A stretch of 64,000 nt of DNA from CAYMQB01 sp964392665 (lineage in GTDB: Bacteria > Hydrothermota > E44-bin80): positions 1 through 64,000 of the forward strand of contig CAYMQB010000007.1 of the NCBI GenBank assembly GCA_964392665.1, given 5' to 3'. Numbering within the stretch: the stretch's first letter is position 1; every line of letters starts with the position of its first letter. A program made the translations under genes and the position numbers. Shown here one piece after another: positions 52,172 through 61,397 of the stretch. The notes beneath the pieces were generated by a model. The model did no database searches, had not been told where the DNA came from, and was given only the letters and a program-made list of their open reading frames with translations.

Positions 52172-52597
52172 CTATACCGACCACTTTTTCCCTATATCTG
52201 ATGGCCCCAGTTCTCTGATATGTTCCGTAAATTCCTTCATCGTTTGAGCGAATTTTCTTCCTTCGCTCGCACTTATCCATCTGAGCCAAAGTCTTCTCTG
52301 GTCCAGTCCTAAAGTTTTCATTATCGTTTCGAGAGTCTTTATTCGTCTCCTTGCTTTGTAGTTTCCCGATACATAGTGACAATCTCCCGGATGACATCCA
52401 CCAATAATAACACCATCCGCACCTTCCAGAAAAGCCCGCCACACATAAGCAGTGTCTACTGAGCCCGAGCACATTACCCTGATGGGTCTGATATTGGGTG
52501 GATACTGCATTCTTGAGGTTCCTGCAAGATCGGCAGCGCTCGACGTACACCAGTTGCAAAAAAAACCTACAAGTTTTGGTTCAAATTTACCTGCCAT
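52172..52597 (-). CDS. MvhD/FlpD-family hydrogenase iron-sulfur subunit
   Basis: I choose the ATG at 52597 after GGAGGG (141 residues). The family motifs are FFCNWCTSSAADLAG, IRVMCSGSVDTAYVWRAF and GADGVIIGGCHPGDCHYVSGN, with the cysteines that bind a 2Fe-2S cluster. MvhD passes electrons between HdrA and a partner dehydrogenase in methanogens, acetogens and Bam complexes. Here no hydrogenase is seen, so its partner is probably the FrhB-like or flavoprotein subunit. Confidence 0.9.
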   Translation of the reverse strand: MAGKFEPKLVGFFCNWCTSSAADLAGTSRMQYPPNIRPIRVMCSGSVDTAYVWRAFLEGADGVIIGGCHPGDCHYVSGNYKARRRIKTLETIMKTLGLDQRRLWLRWISASEGRKFAQTMKEFTEHIRELGPSDIGKKWSV

Positions 52598-52753
52598 GTT
52601 CCCTCCTATGCAAATATTCAGCAAAATACGTGTTGAAACTTTCTAACTTAAAACTATGAACTCGTGTATTGTTTTAAGGTTACGATGCTCGTAACGTCTC
52701 ACGGTTATGTCTTACGGGCATCTTTGCCTTATCCGTTACCAAAAACACATCCT

Positions 52754-54448
52754 TCATTCTTCTTCATAAAATCCTGTCACGCCTCCCCCAAGAAACGGGT
52801 CGAATTCTTTCCTATGTTTTCTAATAACCTCGAAGTTTCTATAATCAGGCAAAAGAATAGGCGCAATTCTCTTCGTCTCTATTCCTGCATCTTTAATTTC
52901 TTTCTCATATTTTCGAATATGGTCAAAATGAAGTTTTCCCAGTGTTACTTCCTTTGCTCGCTCCGCAGCGTTTATACCTGCCCTTCTTCCAAATACATTA
53001 TAATCAAGAACCGAGTTACCCATTAGTCTGTTTCTTCCATGAAGACCTCCGGATGCTTCCCCTGCAATGTAAAGGTTTGGAAGGTTTGTTTCACACTTAC
53101 TATTTATCTCTATTCCGCCATTTTGATAATGCAGCGTTGGAAAAACAAGCATTGGGTATTTGGAAATATCTATCTCGAATCTGTGATATTGCCTGACCAT
53201 TGCAGGCAACGCTTTCCCTATGGTTCCAGGACCACTCAAAATATCTATAATTGGCGAATCGAGCCATATGCCTACTCTACCTGCTGGTGTCTTTATGCCT
53301 TTATCCCTTTCCGTGCACTCTCTTATAAAGGCAGATGCCTCAACATCTCTTGGTTCAAGAGGAAATACGAAAAGTTCACCAAATTTGTTGACAGGCTGAC
53401 CCCCAAGCCCTCTTACCTTTTCCGTAACAAGAAATCCAAGTATCTGTTCAGGGAAAACCGCACCGGTCGGATGATACTGAACAGTATCCATATAGATTAA
53501 TCTTGCGCCAGCTCTGTATGCAATAACAAGACCATCCGCTGTTGCACCATAATGGTTCGTTGTAGCAAAACCCTGGAGATGCAATCTTCCAAAACCACCG
53601 GTCGTAATGATAGTTGTCTTAGCCTTGACAATCACATATTCTTCAGTTTCGGTCTGATACAGAAGTGCACCTGCAACCTGACCTTTATCGTCCAGTAAGA
53701 GCTCTATCGCAGGTGTATATTCAAGAATCGTAATATCCTCCGGGTGGTTTTTTACCTCATCCCTTAGGGTTCTCATTATCTCTGCACCTGTGTAATCTCG
53801 ACAGGATAACATCCTTCTTCGTGAAGTTCCTCCGCCTGCTTTTGTTGAAAGTGTTCCATCCTCTTCCTTATCCCACATAACACCCAGTTCTTCCAGATAG
53901 GCGGTAATCATAGGTGCATCCATTGTTGCTGCTCGAACAAGTTTGGGCTTATTATCGAAATGTCCGCCACCAATAATGTCCAGATAGTGTATTATGGGAG
54001 AATCGTGTGGGTTAATAGATGCCTGCATTCCACCTTGTGACATCATAGAATTGGAATCACCAATCCTCAACTTCGTAGAAACAACTACTTTTGCACCATG
54101 TTTTTGTGCCCATATCGCTGCCATCGACCCCCCCCCACCACCACCGATAATGAGTACGTCAACATCGAAATCTACTTTAGAAAGGTCAACATCATCTGGA
54201 TTAATCCGCGAATGTGATTCAAGTATATCTACAACTTTCGTAATCAGCTTTTCGCCTTTATTCGGACCAATTCTTATTGACTTCCTCGCTTTTTCTTTAT
54301 AATCCGGGTGAAATTTGTTGAGCAGTTCGTCCCTTTCTTTAAGCGTAGTCGGCTCAACTACCGGCTTGCCTAATTTTGCAAGTTCGACACGTTTAGGTCT
54401 TGTTTTCTCGACAAGTTTCAGTGATTCCATCATATATTCAGGATACAT
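52754..54448 (-). CDS. Fumarate-reductase/succinate-dehydrogenase-type flavoprotein
   Basis: This 564-residue FAD protein has the dinucleotide fold LIIGGGGGGSMAA after a ~90-residue N-terminal extension. The C4-dicarboxylate active-site residues of FrdA/TfrA are all in place: His in QYHPTG, Arg in KVRGLGGQ, His in LHYQNGGIEI and Arg in GRNRLMGNS. The His that holds FAD covalently in membrane SdhA/FrdA is Asn here (DSNSMMSQGG), so FAD is probably not covalently bound, as in soluble family members. It most likely reduces fumarate or another enoate. It is paired with the Fe-S protein upstream. Confidence 0.85.
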   Translation of the reverse strand: MYPEYMMESLKLVEKTRPKRVELAKLGKPVVEPTTLKERDELLNKFHPDYKEKARKSIRIGPNKGEKLITKVVDILESHSRINPDDVDLSKVDFDVDVLIIGGGGGGSMAAIWAQKHGAKVVVSTKLRIGDSNSMMSQGGMQASINPHDSPIIHYLDIIGGGHFDNKPKLVRAATMDAPMITAYLEELGVMWDKEEDGTLSTKAGGGTSRRRMLSCRDYTGAEIMRTLRDEVKNHPEDITILEYTPAIELLLDDKGQVAGALLYQTETEEYVIVKAKTTIITTGGFGRLHLQGFATTNHYGATADGLVIAYRAGARLIYMDTVQYHPTGAVFPEQILGFLVTEKVRGLGGQPVNKFGELFVFPLEPRDVEASAFIRECTERDKGIKTPAGRVGIWLDSPIIDILSGPGTIGKALPAMVRQYHRFEIDISKYPMLVFPTLHYQNGGIEINSKCETNLPNLYIAGEASGGLHGRNRLMGNSVLDYNVFGRRAGINAAERAKEVTLGKLHFDHIRKYEKEIKDAGIETKRIAPILLPDYRNFEVIRKHRKEFDPFLGGGVTGFYEEE

Positions 54449-54598
54449 TATTTTTCCTCCTTATTTCGCGATAGTAATCGGGAAATTAAGAAATTAGAAA
54501 TTGCGAAATTCATGAAGATAGTTTCCTTTTTGATTTTCGTACTTCCATACTTTTGTAATTTTGAACTTGCTTTTTTCTCATTTTCACAATTTCTTCTT

Positions 54599-55291
54599 TT
54601 ATGTTATATCAAAATCCAGCGATCTCTCTTTATATTTTTGTTTTAATTGTTCCGTGGGCATATTCATAATTTCTTCCATATCTCTATCGAATTTTCCTTC
54701 CTCTATTTCCTTAATTCGCGCGAACATTTGATTCGACCTCTTCGTAAGATACCTTCCGTATAATCTCCTTGCCAGAATCGCAACATTATATTGCGCCATC
54801 TCAGCCGGACACCTTATTGTGCATAAGCCACACATAATACAATCGAATGACATGTCTGCTGCCAACCAGATATCTCCTCTAATGATAGCATTTACATAGT
54901 CCATCACTTCTATTTCCTGAGGACAAATCTTTGTGCAGGTATTACAGGATACGCATCTAAAAACCTCGGGATAAAGCTTCGTAAAACTGGAGACATCGGG
55001 TTTCAATTCTTCAACATTATATATTGCTTTTTGCGCGGGTGTAAAAGGAATCTGAGCAAGGTACATCCCTGGTTGAACCACAGTTTGACAGGCGAGACCA
55101 CCTATAAGTTTGAAATCTCCTGCTAATCTATAAACGGTTGCACAGGCACCACAAAATCCTTCCCTACAACCAATACCCTTTTTTAATTGGAAACCCGCAT
55201 ATTCAAGTGCATCAATGATCGTAGAACCTTCCGGTACAAGGACTTTTTCGCCGATTATGTAAATTGGTATCATGTTTTTTTCAGGTTCCAT
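54599..55291 (-). CDS. Iron-sulfur subunit with 2Fe-2S and two 4Fe-4S clusters (SdhB/TfrB N-terminal type)
   Basis: This 230-residue protein starts after GGAGG. A plant-type 2Fe-2S domain (GCREGFCGACATVY and LACQT) is followed by two HdrC-like 4Fe-4S motifs, CVSCNTCTKICP near 112 and CIMCGLCTIRCP near 150. The arrangement matches the N-terminal part of methanogen TfrB without its HdrB-like end; a separate hdrB lies at the far right of the window. It should wire the flavoprotein to HdrA. A 169-bp spacer separates it from HdrA. Confidence 0.85.
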   Translation of the reverse strand: MEPEKNMIPIYIIGEKVLVPEGSTIIDALEYAGFQLKKGIGCREGFCGACATVYRLAGDFKLIGGLACQTVVQPGMYLAQIPFTPAQKAIYNVEELKPDVSSFTKLYPEVFRCVSCNTCTKICPQEIEVMDYVNAIIRGDIWLAADMSFDCIMCGLCTIRCPAEMAQYNVAILARRLYGRYLTKRSNQMFARIKEIEEGKFDRDMEEIMNMPTEQLKQKYKERSLDFDIT

Positions 55292-55460
55292 TAAAACCTC
55301 CTAAATAAAAATGCGAAATTAAGAAATTAGAAATTAGGAAATTGTTTCTTTTTGTGTTTATCCTGATTTTCGTAATTCCCATTTTCGCATTTTCGTCTGT
55401 TAAGAACATTCTACTCATTTTCCCTTCTGTATTTTCCTATTTTCGTGGTTTTCTCTTTTG

Positions 55461-57416
55461 TTAATATTCCTCTGTTGCAACTTCTACCATATCAAAAATC
55501 TGTTTCTTCGTGAAGTTCTTGTGCTGCATAGCACCACTGGGGCAGGCACCTGCACAGGCACCGCATCCTTCACAAAGAGCTTCATTTACAACTGCTACAT
55601 TCTTTATAGGGTCAACCTCCACGGCAGTGTATGCGCATACACTTTCACAATTCCCACACCCGGCACATATCTCTTCGTCTACATATGCAATCACAGGATT
55701 TCCAAAAATATAATCTTTGCTGAAGAGTGCAAGTACCTTTGCGGCTGCACCGGAAGCCTGAGAAACAGCATCTGTAATGTCTTTTGGAAACTGTGACATC
55801 CCGGCAATAAAAATCCCCGATGTTAAAGTCTCAAGCGGTCTTAGTTTCAGATGTGCTTCCTGAAACCATCCAAATTCGTCAGTTGAAAGTCTCAATCTTT
55901 TTGCAAGTTCACTGCTCCCTTCCGATGGAATGATAGCGGTTGCAAGAACCACCAAGTCGGTAGACAACTCCACCTGCTCGCCTGTGAGTGTATCAACGCC
56001 CCATAGTGTTAGATTCCCATTTTGCCTTGATATTTTCGAAATTTTCCCCCTTATATAAATTACATTATCTTCTTCTTTTGCTCTCTGTACGAATTCTTCA
56101 TATCCTTTGCCATTAGAACGTATATCTATATAGAATATGTATGCCTGACCATCGGGAACTGCGTGTTTGTAAAGCATAGCCTGCTTTGCAAGATACATAC
56201 AACACACCCTTGAGCAGTATGCAACCCCATGTTCCGGGTCACGAGAACCTGCACAGGAGACAAAAGCAACATCTTTGGGAATCATTCTATTAGAAGGTCT
56301 TATTGGGACCCCATCTGTAGGACCCGAGGGGCATAAAAGCCTTTCGAATTGAAGTCCATTTATCACATCAGGGTCATTTACATATTCCTTTATTTGTTCG
56401 TTGGGCATCAGGTCAAAACCTGTTGCAACAACAATAGCGCCAACTTCCTCCTCGACTATTCTATCTTCTTGAGAAAAATCAACAGCCTCTCTCGGGCAAA
56501 TGGACTGGCAGACCCTACAAGTCCCTTTAGTGAAGTGACCACAGTATTCTCTGTCTATAACGGGTATGTTAGGAACAGCCTGTGGAAAAGGTGTATAAAC
56601 AGCTTTCCTTTTACTCAAACCTAAATCAAACTCGCTTGTAACCGTAGTAAGACATTTTTCTATACACAAACCACAGCCATTACATTTTTCTCTATCGATA
56701 TAAGATGCCTTTTCTTTTATCTTCACCTTGAAATTCCCGACATACCCACTCACTTCTTCCACCTCGCTAAATGCATATATCTTAATATTCGGGTGCTGTG
56801 CAGCGGATACCATCTTGGGTGTCTCTATACATTGCGGACAATCAAGCGTGGGGAATGTTTCTGAAAGCTGTATCATTTTTCCACCGATGCTCGGGCTTTT
56901 CTCCACAAGAATTACCTCGTAACCTCCATCTGCAATATCAAGTGCTGTCTGTATCCCCGAAATCCCCCCACCTATTACCACTGCCCGTTTATTCAATGGT
57001 ATTCTTGCCGGTTCCAAACTGGCATCGTTTATAAGTTTATTTACCGTCATTTCTATTATCTTTAGGGCCTTGTTTGTAGCAAACTCCTTACCCTCATGCT
57101 CGTGTGGCCAGGAACATTGTTCTCTTATATTCGCAATCTCACATCTATATGGATTAAGCCCTGCCCTCTCTGCTGCGTTTCTGAATGTCACCTCATGAAG
57201 TGTAGGAGAACAGTTAGCAATAACAATACCATCAAGATGTTCCTTTTTTATCGTCTCTTCGACAAGTGATTGCCCCGGGTCAGCGCACATATACATATAA
57301 TGTGTGGAAAAAACCACACCTGGAATCTTTAATGATTCCGCTGCCGCTTTTTCTACATCAACTGCTTTGGCGATATTTAAACCACAATGACAGACAAAAA
57401 CTCCAATTCTGTTCAT
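55461..57416 (-). CDS. hdrA: Heterodisulfide reductase subunit A (flavin bifurcation core)
   Basis: This 651-residue protein has the HdrA layout: an N-terminal domain (GVFVCHCGLNI), an FAD-binding core (AVVIGGGISGIQTALD, GGKMIQLSETFPTLDC and PQCIETPKM), inserted 4Fe-4S ligands (CNGCGLCIEKC and a Cys set near 290-310) and C-terminal ferredoxin clusters (CAGCGNCESVC, CEGCGACAGACP). HdrA is the flavin-based bifurcation site in methanogen and Bam complexes. It overlaps the NuoG-like gene by 4 bp. Confidence 0.95.
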   Translation of the reverse strand: MNRIGVFVCHCGLNIAKAVDVEKAAAESLKIPGVVFSTHYMYMCADPGQSLVEETIKKEHLDGIVIANCSPTLHEVTFRNAAERAGLNPYRCEIANIREQCSWPHEHEGKEFATNKALKIIEMTVNKLINDASLEPARIPLNKRAVVIGGGISGIQTALDIADGGYEVILVEKSPSIGGKMIQLSETFPTLDCPQCIETPKMVSAAQHPNIKIYAFSEVEEVSGYVGNFKVKIKEKASYIDREKCNGCGLCIEKCLTTVTSEFDLGLSKRKAVYTPFPQAVPNIPVIDREYCGHFTKGTCRVCQSICPREAVDFSQEDRIVEEEVGAIVVATGFDLMPNEQIKEYVNDPDVINGLQFERLLCPSGPTDGVPIRPSNRMIPKDVAFVSCAGSRDPEHGVAYCSRVCCMYLAKQAMLYKHAVPDGQAYIFYIDIRSNGKGYEEFVQRAKEEDNVIYIRGKISKISRQNGNLTLWGVDTLTGEQVELSTDLVVLATAIIPSEGSSELAKRLRLSTDEFGWFQEAHLKLRPLETLTSGIFIAGMSQFPKDITDAVSQASGAAAKVLALFSKDYIFGNPVIAYVDEEICAGCGNCESVCAYTAVEVDPIKNVAVVNEALCEGCGACAGACPSGAMQHKNFTKKQIFDMVEVATEEY

Positions 57417-58078
57417 TTTTGTCGTCCTTTCGAGTCTATTTTTAGAACTTCCTCTATTGTCTCGCCGGTATTTTTCTTTCTGAACTCGTTCAGTTTCCCA
57501 AAAATGTTATCATTCAGTTTAATAAATTCACCATCAATAGTAATCGCTCCTGTGGGGCAAACATACGCGCATCCACCACAACCAATACAGGTATCAGAAA
57601 TCTCAATAAACGGAGTTGCTACCTGTCTTTCCGATCCCCTTCCCACAAAATTTATGGCATGTGCTTCCGCAATTTCATCACAAACTCTTATGCAGAGCCC
57701 ACATAAAATGCAATTGTTTTTATCTTCCAAAAACTTCCCTGCCTTAGCACCCATTTCCCTTGCAAGTTCTCTGATAACCTCTGAAGTTGAACTGCGGGCA
57801 AGCAGAAGTTCCATTATACCCTTTCGCAATTTCTTAATCCTCTCTGTGTCCGTTTTTACTACAAGTCCAGGTCGAACAATATACAGACACGAAGTTACTA
57901 CCTTGCTCCTATTCCCTTCTTGGACTTCAACACTACAAAGCCTGCAAGCCCCCGATGGAGAAACTGCTTCATGATAGCAGAGCGCTGGGATTTTTATCCC
58001 AACTCGTCTTGCAGTAGTAAGTATTGTTTCCCCTTCTACTGCCCCAAATTTTTTGCCATCTATTTCTATCTCTATCAT
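57413..58078 (-). CDS. NuoG/HoxU N-terminal-like iron-sulfur protein
   Basis: This 221-residue protein has a 2Fe-2S domain (CYHEAVSPSGACRLCSVEV and a later TSC) and two 4Fe-4S motifs (CILCGLCIRVCDEI, CIGCGGCAYVCPTGAI). The His/Cys cluster that HoxU and NuoG normally carry between these parts is missing; the segment reads ELLLARSSTSEVIREL. It therefore matches the short BamI/NuoG-N form of soluble bifurcating complexes. It joins NuoF and HdrA with 4-bp overlaps on both sides. Confidence 0.85.
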   Translation of the reverse strand: MIEIEIDGKKFGAVEGETILTTARRVGIKIPALCYHEAVSPSGACRLCSVEVQEGNRSKVVTSCLYIVRPGLVVKTDTERIKKLRKGIMELLLARSSTSEVIRELAREMGAKAGKFLEDKNNCILCGLCIRVCDEIAEAHAINFVGRGSERQVATPFIEISDTCIGCGGCAYVCPTGAITIDGEFIKLNDNIFGKLNEFRKKNTGETIEEVLKIDSKGRQK

Positions 58079-59898
58079 TTTTTAAACACCGCATCAAAAT
58101 TGCACACTTGATAACATATTCCACATTTTATGCATTTCGATGTATCTATCACATGGTTCTCCTTTTGCTCCCCGGAAATAGCACCTACAGGGCATTTCCT
58201 TGCGCACAGAGTACATCCTGTACACTTTTCCGGGTCAATCCCGTATTCTATTAATTCCTTACATACACCAGCAGGGCATTTCTTATCCTTAATGTGTGCG
58301 TTAAATTCGTCTCTGAAGAATTTTATCGCAGTGAGAACCGGATTTGCTGCACTTTTGCCAAGCCCACATAGAGCACCATATTGAAGGGTAAACGCTATCT
58401 CTTCTAATAACCCAATGTCTTCCTCTTTGCCTTCTCCACTTGAGATCCGATCCAATATTTCTTTCATTCTCTTCAGTCCTTCTCTGCAAGGAACACATTT
58501 CCCACAAGATTCTGTTACAAGGAATGAAATGAAATATTTGGCCATATCTACCATACAGGTATCTTCATCCCCTACGACCATTCCACCCGAACCCATCATC
58601 GAGCCGGCATTAGTCAGGCTGTCAAAATCAACAGGAAGGTCAAGCAGTTCTTCTGGCAAAAACCCCCCTGAAGGCCCACCGGTTTGAACCATTTTAAACT
58701 TTTTTCCCTTCTTGATTCCGCCACCAATATTGAAGATTATGTCCCTTAATGTGACACCCATTGGTACTTCGACAAGCCCAGTATTATTAACTTTACCTGT
58801 CAAGGAAAAAACCTTTGTTCCTTTACTACCTCCCCATGGGCTCCTCGATACATCACCTGTCCCTATAGTGGTAAACCACTTCGCACCTCTGTTTATTATC
58901 ACAGGTATGTTAGCCCATGTTTCAACATTGTTGAGACAGGAAGGTTTGTTCCATAGACCATACTCAACGGTATGAATGTATTTCGCCCTTGGAACCCCGG
59001 CTTTCCCTTCTAACGAAGCCATCAGTGCAGTTGATTCGCCGCAAACAAAGGCACCTGCACCTCTGTGAACTTCAATGTCAAAATTAAAACCCGTATCAAA
59101 AATATTGTTACCAAGAAGTCCATATTCTCGAGCCTGCATAATAGCAGTATTCAAGCGATCCAATGCGATTGGATATTCTTTTCTTATATATACATACCCT
59201 TCTTGGGCGCCTACAGCATATGCACCTATAATCATTCCTTCAATAACAGAATGAGGATCAGACTCCATAATAGTCCTATCCATATATGCTCCAGGATCAC
59301 CCTCGTCTGCGTTACATATCACATATCTAATTTCCGACCTTTTTTCACCAGCCCGTCTACAGGATTCCCATTTGATACCCGTGGGAAAACCCCCTCCTCC
59401 CCTACCACGTAAACCTGATGCTTTAATCTCCTCAATTACCTCTTCTGGTTTCATAGTAGAAACCACCTTTGCGAGCGCAGAATATCCATCACGTGCGATA
59501 TAATCAGTAATTTTTTCGGGGTCTATTAATCCCCTATTACGCAAGGCGATAAGAACTTGTTGTCTAAAAAACGGTATTTCCGGCAGAGTAGGGATAGGCA
59601 TTTTTTCCTTAGGTGGTGTATACATTAGTTTCTTTACAGGTCTACCTTTAAGAAAATGCTCTTCAACAAGAAACGGCACATCCTTTTCCTTAACCCCTTG
59701 GTAGAAAACGCCATCCGGTTGAACCAATATTATTGGTCCCGCATCACAAAAACCGAAGCATCCGGTTGAAACCAGCCTAATTTCTTCCGTAAGATTGTGT
59801 TTCTTCAATTCTTTTGCAATACTTTCCCTTATTTCAAACGAGTTGTTTTCTATACAAGTTGTTCCCATACAAATCAAAACATCTGTTCTAAATGGCAT
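58075..59898 (-). CDS. nuoF: NADH-binding subunit (NuoF/HydB/BamH type)
   Basis: This 607-residue protein starts with a thioredoxin-like 2Fe-2S domain (LICMGTTC, TGCFGFCDAG). The NADH and FMN sites follow (GRGGGGFPTGIKWESCR, CNADEGDPGAYMDR, GAGAFVCGESTALMAS), then an SLBB segment, the N3 4Fe-4S motif SCGKCVPCREG and an extra C-terminal 2[4Fe-4S] ferredoxin (CTGCTLCARKCP, CIKCGICYQVC). This is the long HydB form typical of bifurcating complexes. It oxidises NADH (or reduces NAD+). Confidence 0.95.
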   Translation of the reverse strand: MPFRTDVLICMGTTCIENNSFEIRESIAKELKKHNLTEEIRLVSTGCFGFCDAGPIILVQPDGVFYQGVKEKDVPFLVEEHFLKGRPVKKLMYTPPKEKMPIPTLPEIPFFRQQVLIALRNRGLIDPEKITDYIARDGYSALAKVVSTMKPEEVIEEIKASGLRGRGGGGFPTGIKWESCRRAGEKRSEIRYVICNADEGDPGAYMDRTIMESDPHSVIEGMIIGAYAVGAQEGYVYIRKEYPIALDRLNTAIMQAREYGLLGNNIFDTGFNFDIEVHRGAGAFVCGESTALMASLEGKAGVPRAKYIHTVEYGLWNKPSCLNNVETWANIPVIINRGAKWFTTIGTGDVSRSPWGGSKGTKVFSLTGKVNNTGLVEVPMGVTLRDIIFNIGGGIKKGKKFKMVQTGGPSGGFLPEELLDLPVDFDSLTNAGSMMGSGGMVVGDEDTCMVDMAKYFISFLVTESCGKCVPCREGLKRMKEILDRISSGEGKEEDIGLLEEIAFTLQYGALCGLGKSAANPVLTAIKFFRDEFNAHIKDKKCPAGVCKELIEYGIDPEKCTGCTLCARKCPVGAISGEQKENHVIDTSKCIKCGICYQVCNFDAVFKK

Positions 59899-59916
59899 TT
59901 TACTTATCCTCTTTAG

Positions 59917-60300
59917 CTACTCTGTCTTTTCGCTTCCCGCGGCCAATGCATATTCCTTAATTATCTCGCCCTTCTGAACATGCTTTTCAAATATTTCCTC
60001 TATTTTTTTCTCCGTAAGGTCAACATATTTAACAGGCGGCATCCCTTTAACTTCAACCGTTGCCATTGGCTCGCGGCTGCAAAGACCAGCACATCCACTG
60101 GTCGTAAGTATAACATCTTCCACTTGTTTTTCTTCTATTATCTTCAAGAGTGCATTCATAATTTTGCGTGCGCCTGCGGCAATTCCACAAGTTCCCATAT
60201 GTACTACAATCTTAGCTCTTCCTTTTCCTTCTCGAAGAATGGAGGTTCTCCGAGCCTTTTCCTTTATCTTCTTCAAGTCCTCCGGTGTTATTCTCGGCAT
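59917..60300 (-). CDS. HndB-like thioredoxin-fold protein
   Basis: This 127-residue protein has a thioredoxin-like ferredoxin layout: HMGTCGIAAGARKIM and later TTSGCAGLCSREP. Only three Cys are present, one short of the four that bind 2Fe-2S in this fold, so a standard cluster is doubtful. The same form is known as HndB beside NuoE/NuoF-like subunits of NADP-reducing hydrogenases. It sits between NuoE and NuoF, 9 and 18 bp away. Confidence 0.8.
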   Translation of the reverse strand: MPRITPEDLKKIKEKARRTSILREGKGRAKIVVHMGTCGIAAGARKIMNALLKIIEEKQVEDVILTTSGCAGLCSREPMATVEVKGMPPVKYVDLTEKKIEEIFEKHVQKGEIIKEYALAAGSEKTE

Positions 60301-60309
60301 TAATTCCTC

Positions 60310-60846
60310 CTAACCTTCCTCTGCTTTCAATTTTTCTTTTATCTCTTTGTATTTCTTGCTAATATCTACTTTCTTTCTTGGAATAGACCTGTACTTTTCC
60401 AGTATGCTCGGCACCTGATCGGGAGTAAAATTACCATATATTTCCCTGTTTATTGAAACTACAGGAGCCAATCCACAGCAACCGAGACATCTTACAATAT
60501 CCAGACTGAAATCCATCTTCTCGTCCATCTCATCAACCTTTATTCCAAGTTCCCTCTCGAATGCCTCAAGAATTATGTCTGCCCCTTGCACATGGCATGC
60601 TGTACCCATACAGACACCTATTCCGAATCTACCTCTTGGTTTTAAGCTGAAAGCCCTATAGAATGTTGCGATACTGACTATTTCTGATAAGGGTACCTCT
60701 AAGCATTTGGACAACTCAGTCAATGAATTTTTAGGGAGATAGTTATACTCCTCTTGAATATCATGCAAAATCTCGATTAAGCAGTCTTTACGACCATCCC
60801 ATCGCCCTACTATTTCTTCAATTACCAGAGGATTTACTTCGTTCAT
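60310..60846 (-). CDS. nuoE: NuoE/HydC-type 2Fe-2S subunit
   Basis: This 178-residue protein has the 24-kDa-subunit pattern: an N-terminal helical part (LIEILHDIQEEYNYLPKNSL), then the 2Fe-2S ligands CMGTAC near 88 and CLGCC near 127. It docks with NuoF and extends its electron path. It is the first redox subunit after the sensory module, 16 bp from the HATPase gene. Confidence 0.95.
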   Translation of the reverse strand: MNEVNPLVIEEIVGRWDGRKDCLIEILHDIQEEYNYLPKNSLTELSKCLEVPLSEIVSIATFYRAFSLKPRGRFGIGVCMGTACHVQGADIILEAFERELGIKVDEMDEKMDFSLDIVRCLGCCGLAPVVSINREIYGNFTPDQVPSILEKYRSIPRKKVDISKKYKEIKEKLKAEEG

Positions 60847-60862
60847 CTGTAATCCACCTTTT

Positions 60863-61396
60863 CTAAGTATTTCTCTTTTTTTTTAGACCTTCTCTTAATA
60901 TTCTAATTCCCTGTGAAGAGCTTATGGGTATATCCTGGAGTTTTTCTCGAATCTCTTCTGTATCGAAAATAGAGAGTTTTCCATCTTTTCTGTGTTCATA
61001 AAGAAAATTAACCGATGGATTTCCAATAACAAGTGTTTCAATTGTTTTCCCGACATCACCGAGTGGCTGGCGATCAATATGGCTATATTGGAAACTAGCT
61101 CTTACGATAGTTCCTTTTCCCTCGTTTGACTCTATGGAGAATTTTCCATTAGCCATTTCGGCTGCTTGTTTCAAGAGTGTAAGACCCAGACCAACCTTTC
61201 TCACCTTTTTACTTGTGAAAAAGGGATCTGTTGCTTTTTCCAATATGTTACGTGACATACCCTCACCATTATCTCCAATTTCAATAGTTAGCTTATCTTC
61301 CTGTATGTTTTCGTTTACAGCAATATGCACCTTGCTTGCTCCTGCTCTTACTGAGTTTTCGACAATATCCAGAACATGTAAAGAAATATCTTCCAT
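60863..61396 (-). CDS. HATPase_c-domain protein (stand-alone histidine-kinase-like ATPase)
   Basis: This 177-residue protein has all the GHKL boxes: N box VENSVRAGAS, G1 DNGEGM, F box DPFFTSK and G2 GLGLTLL. There is no receiver or dimerisation domain and no membrane segment. The C-terminal ~60 residues are unfamiliar. Similar stand-alone ATPases lie next to bifurcating hydrogenase operons in other anaerobes, where the role is not known. It is one of two HATPases in this cluster. Confidence 0.85.
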   Translation of the reverse strand: MEDISLHVLDIVENSVRAGASKVHIAVNENIQEDKLTIEIGDNGEGMSRNILEKATDPFFTSKKVRKVGLGLTLLKQAAEMANGKFSIESNEGKGTIVRASFQYSHIDRQPLGDVGKTIETLVIGNPSVNFLYEHRKDGKLSIFDTEEIREKLQDIPISSSQGIRILREGLKKKRNT

Positions 61397-61397
61397 G

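Noticed and set aside
50957..61396. A [FeFe] or [NiFe] hydrogenase operon
   Set aside because: NuoEF, HndB-like and MvhD proteins are present, but no H-cluster or Ni-binding catalytic subunit lies in the window.
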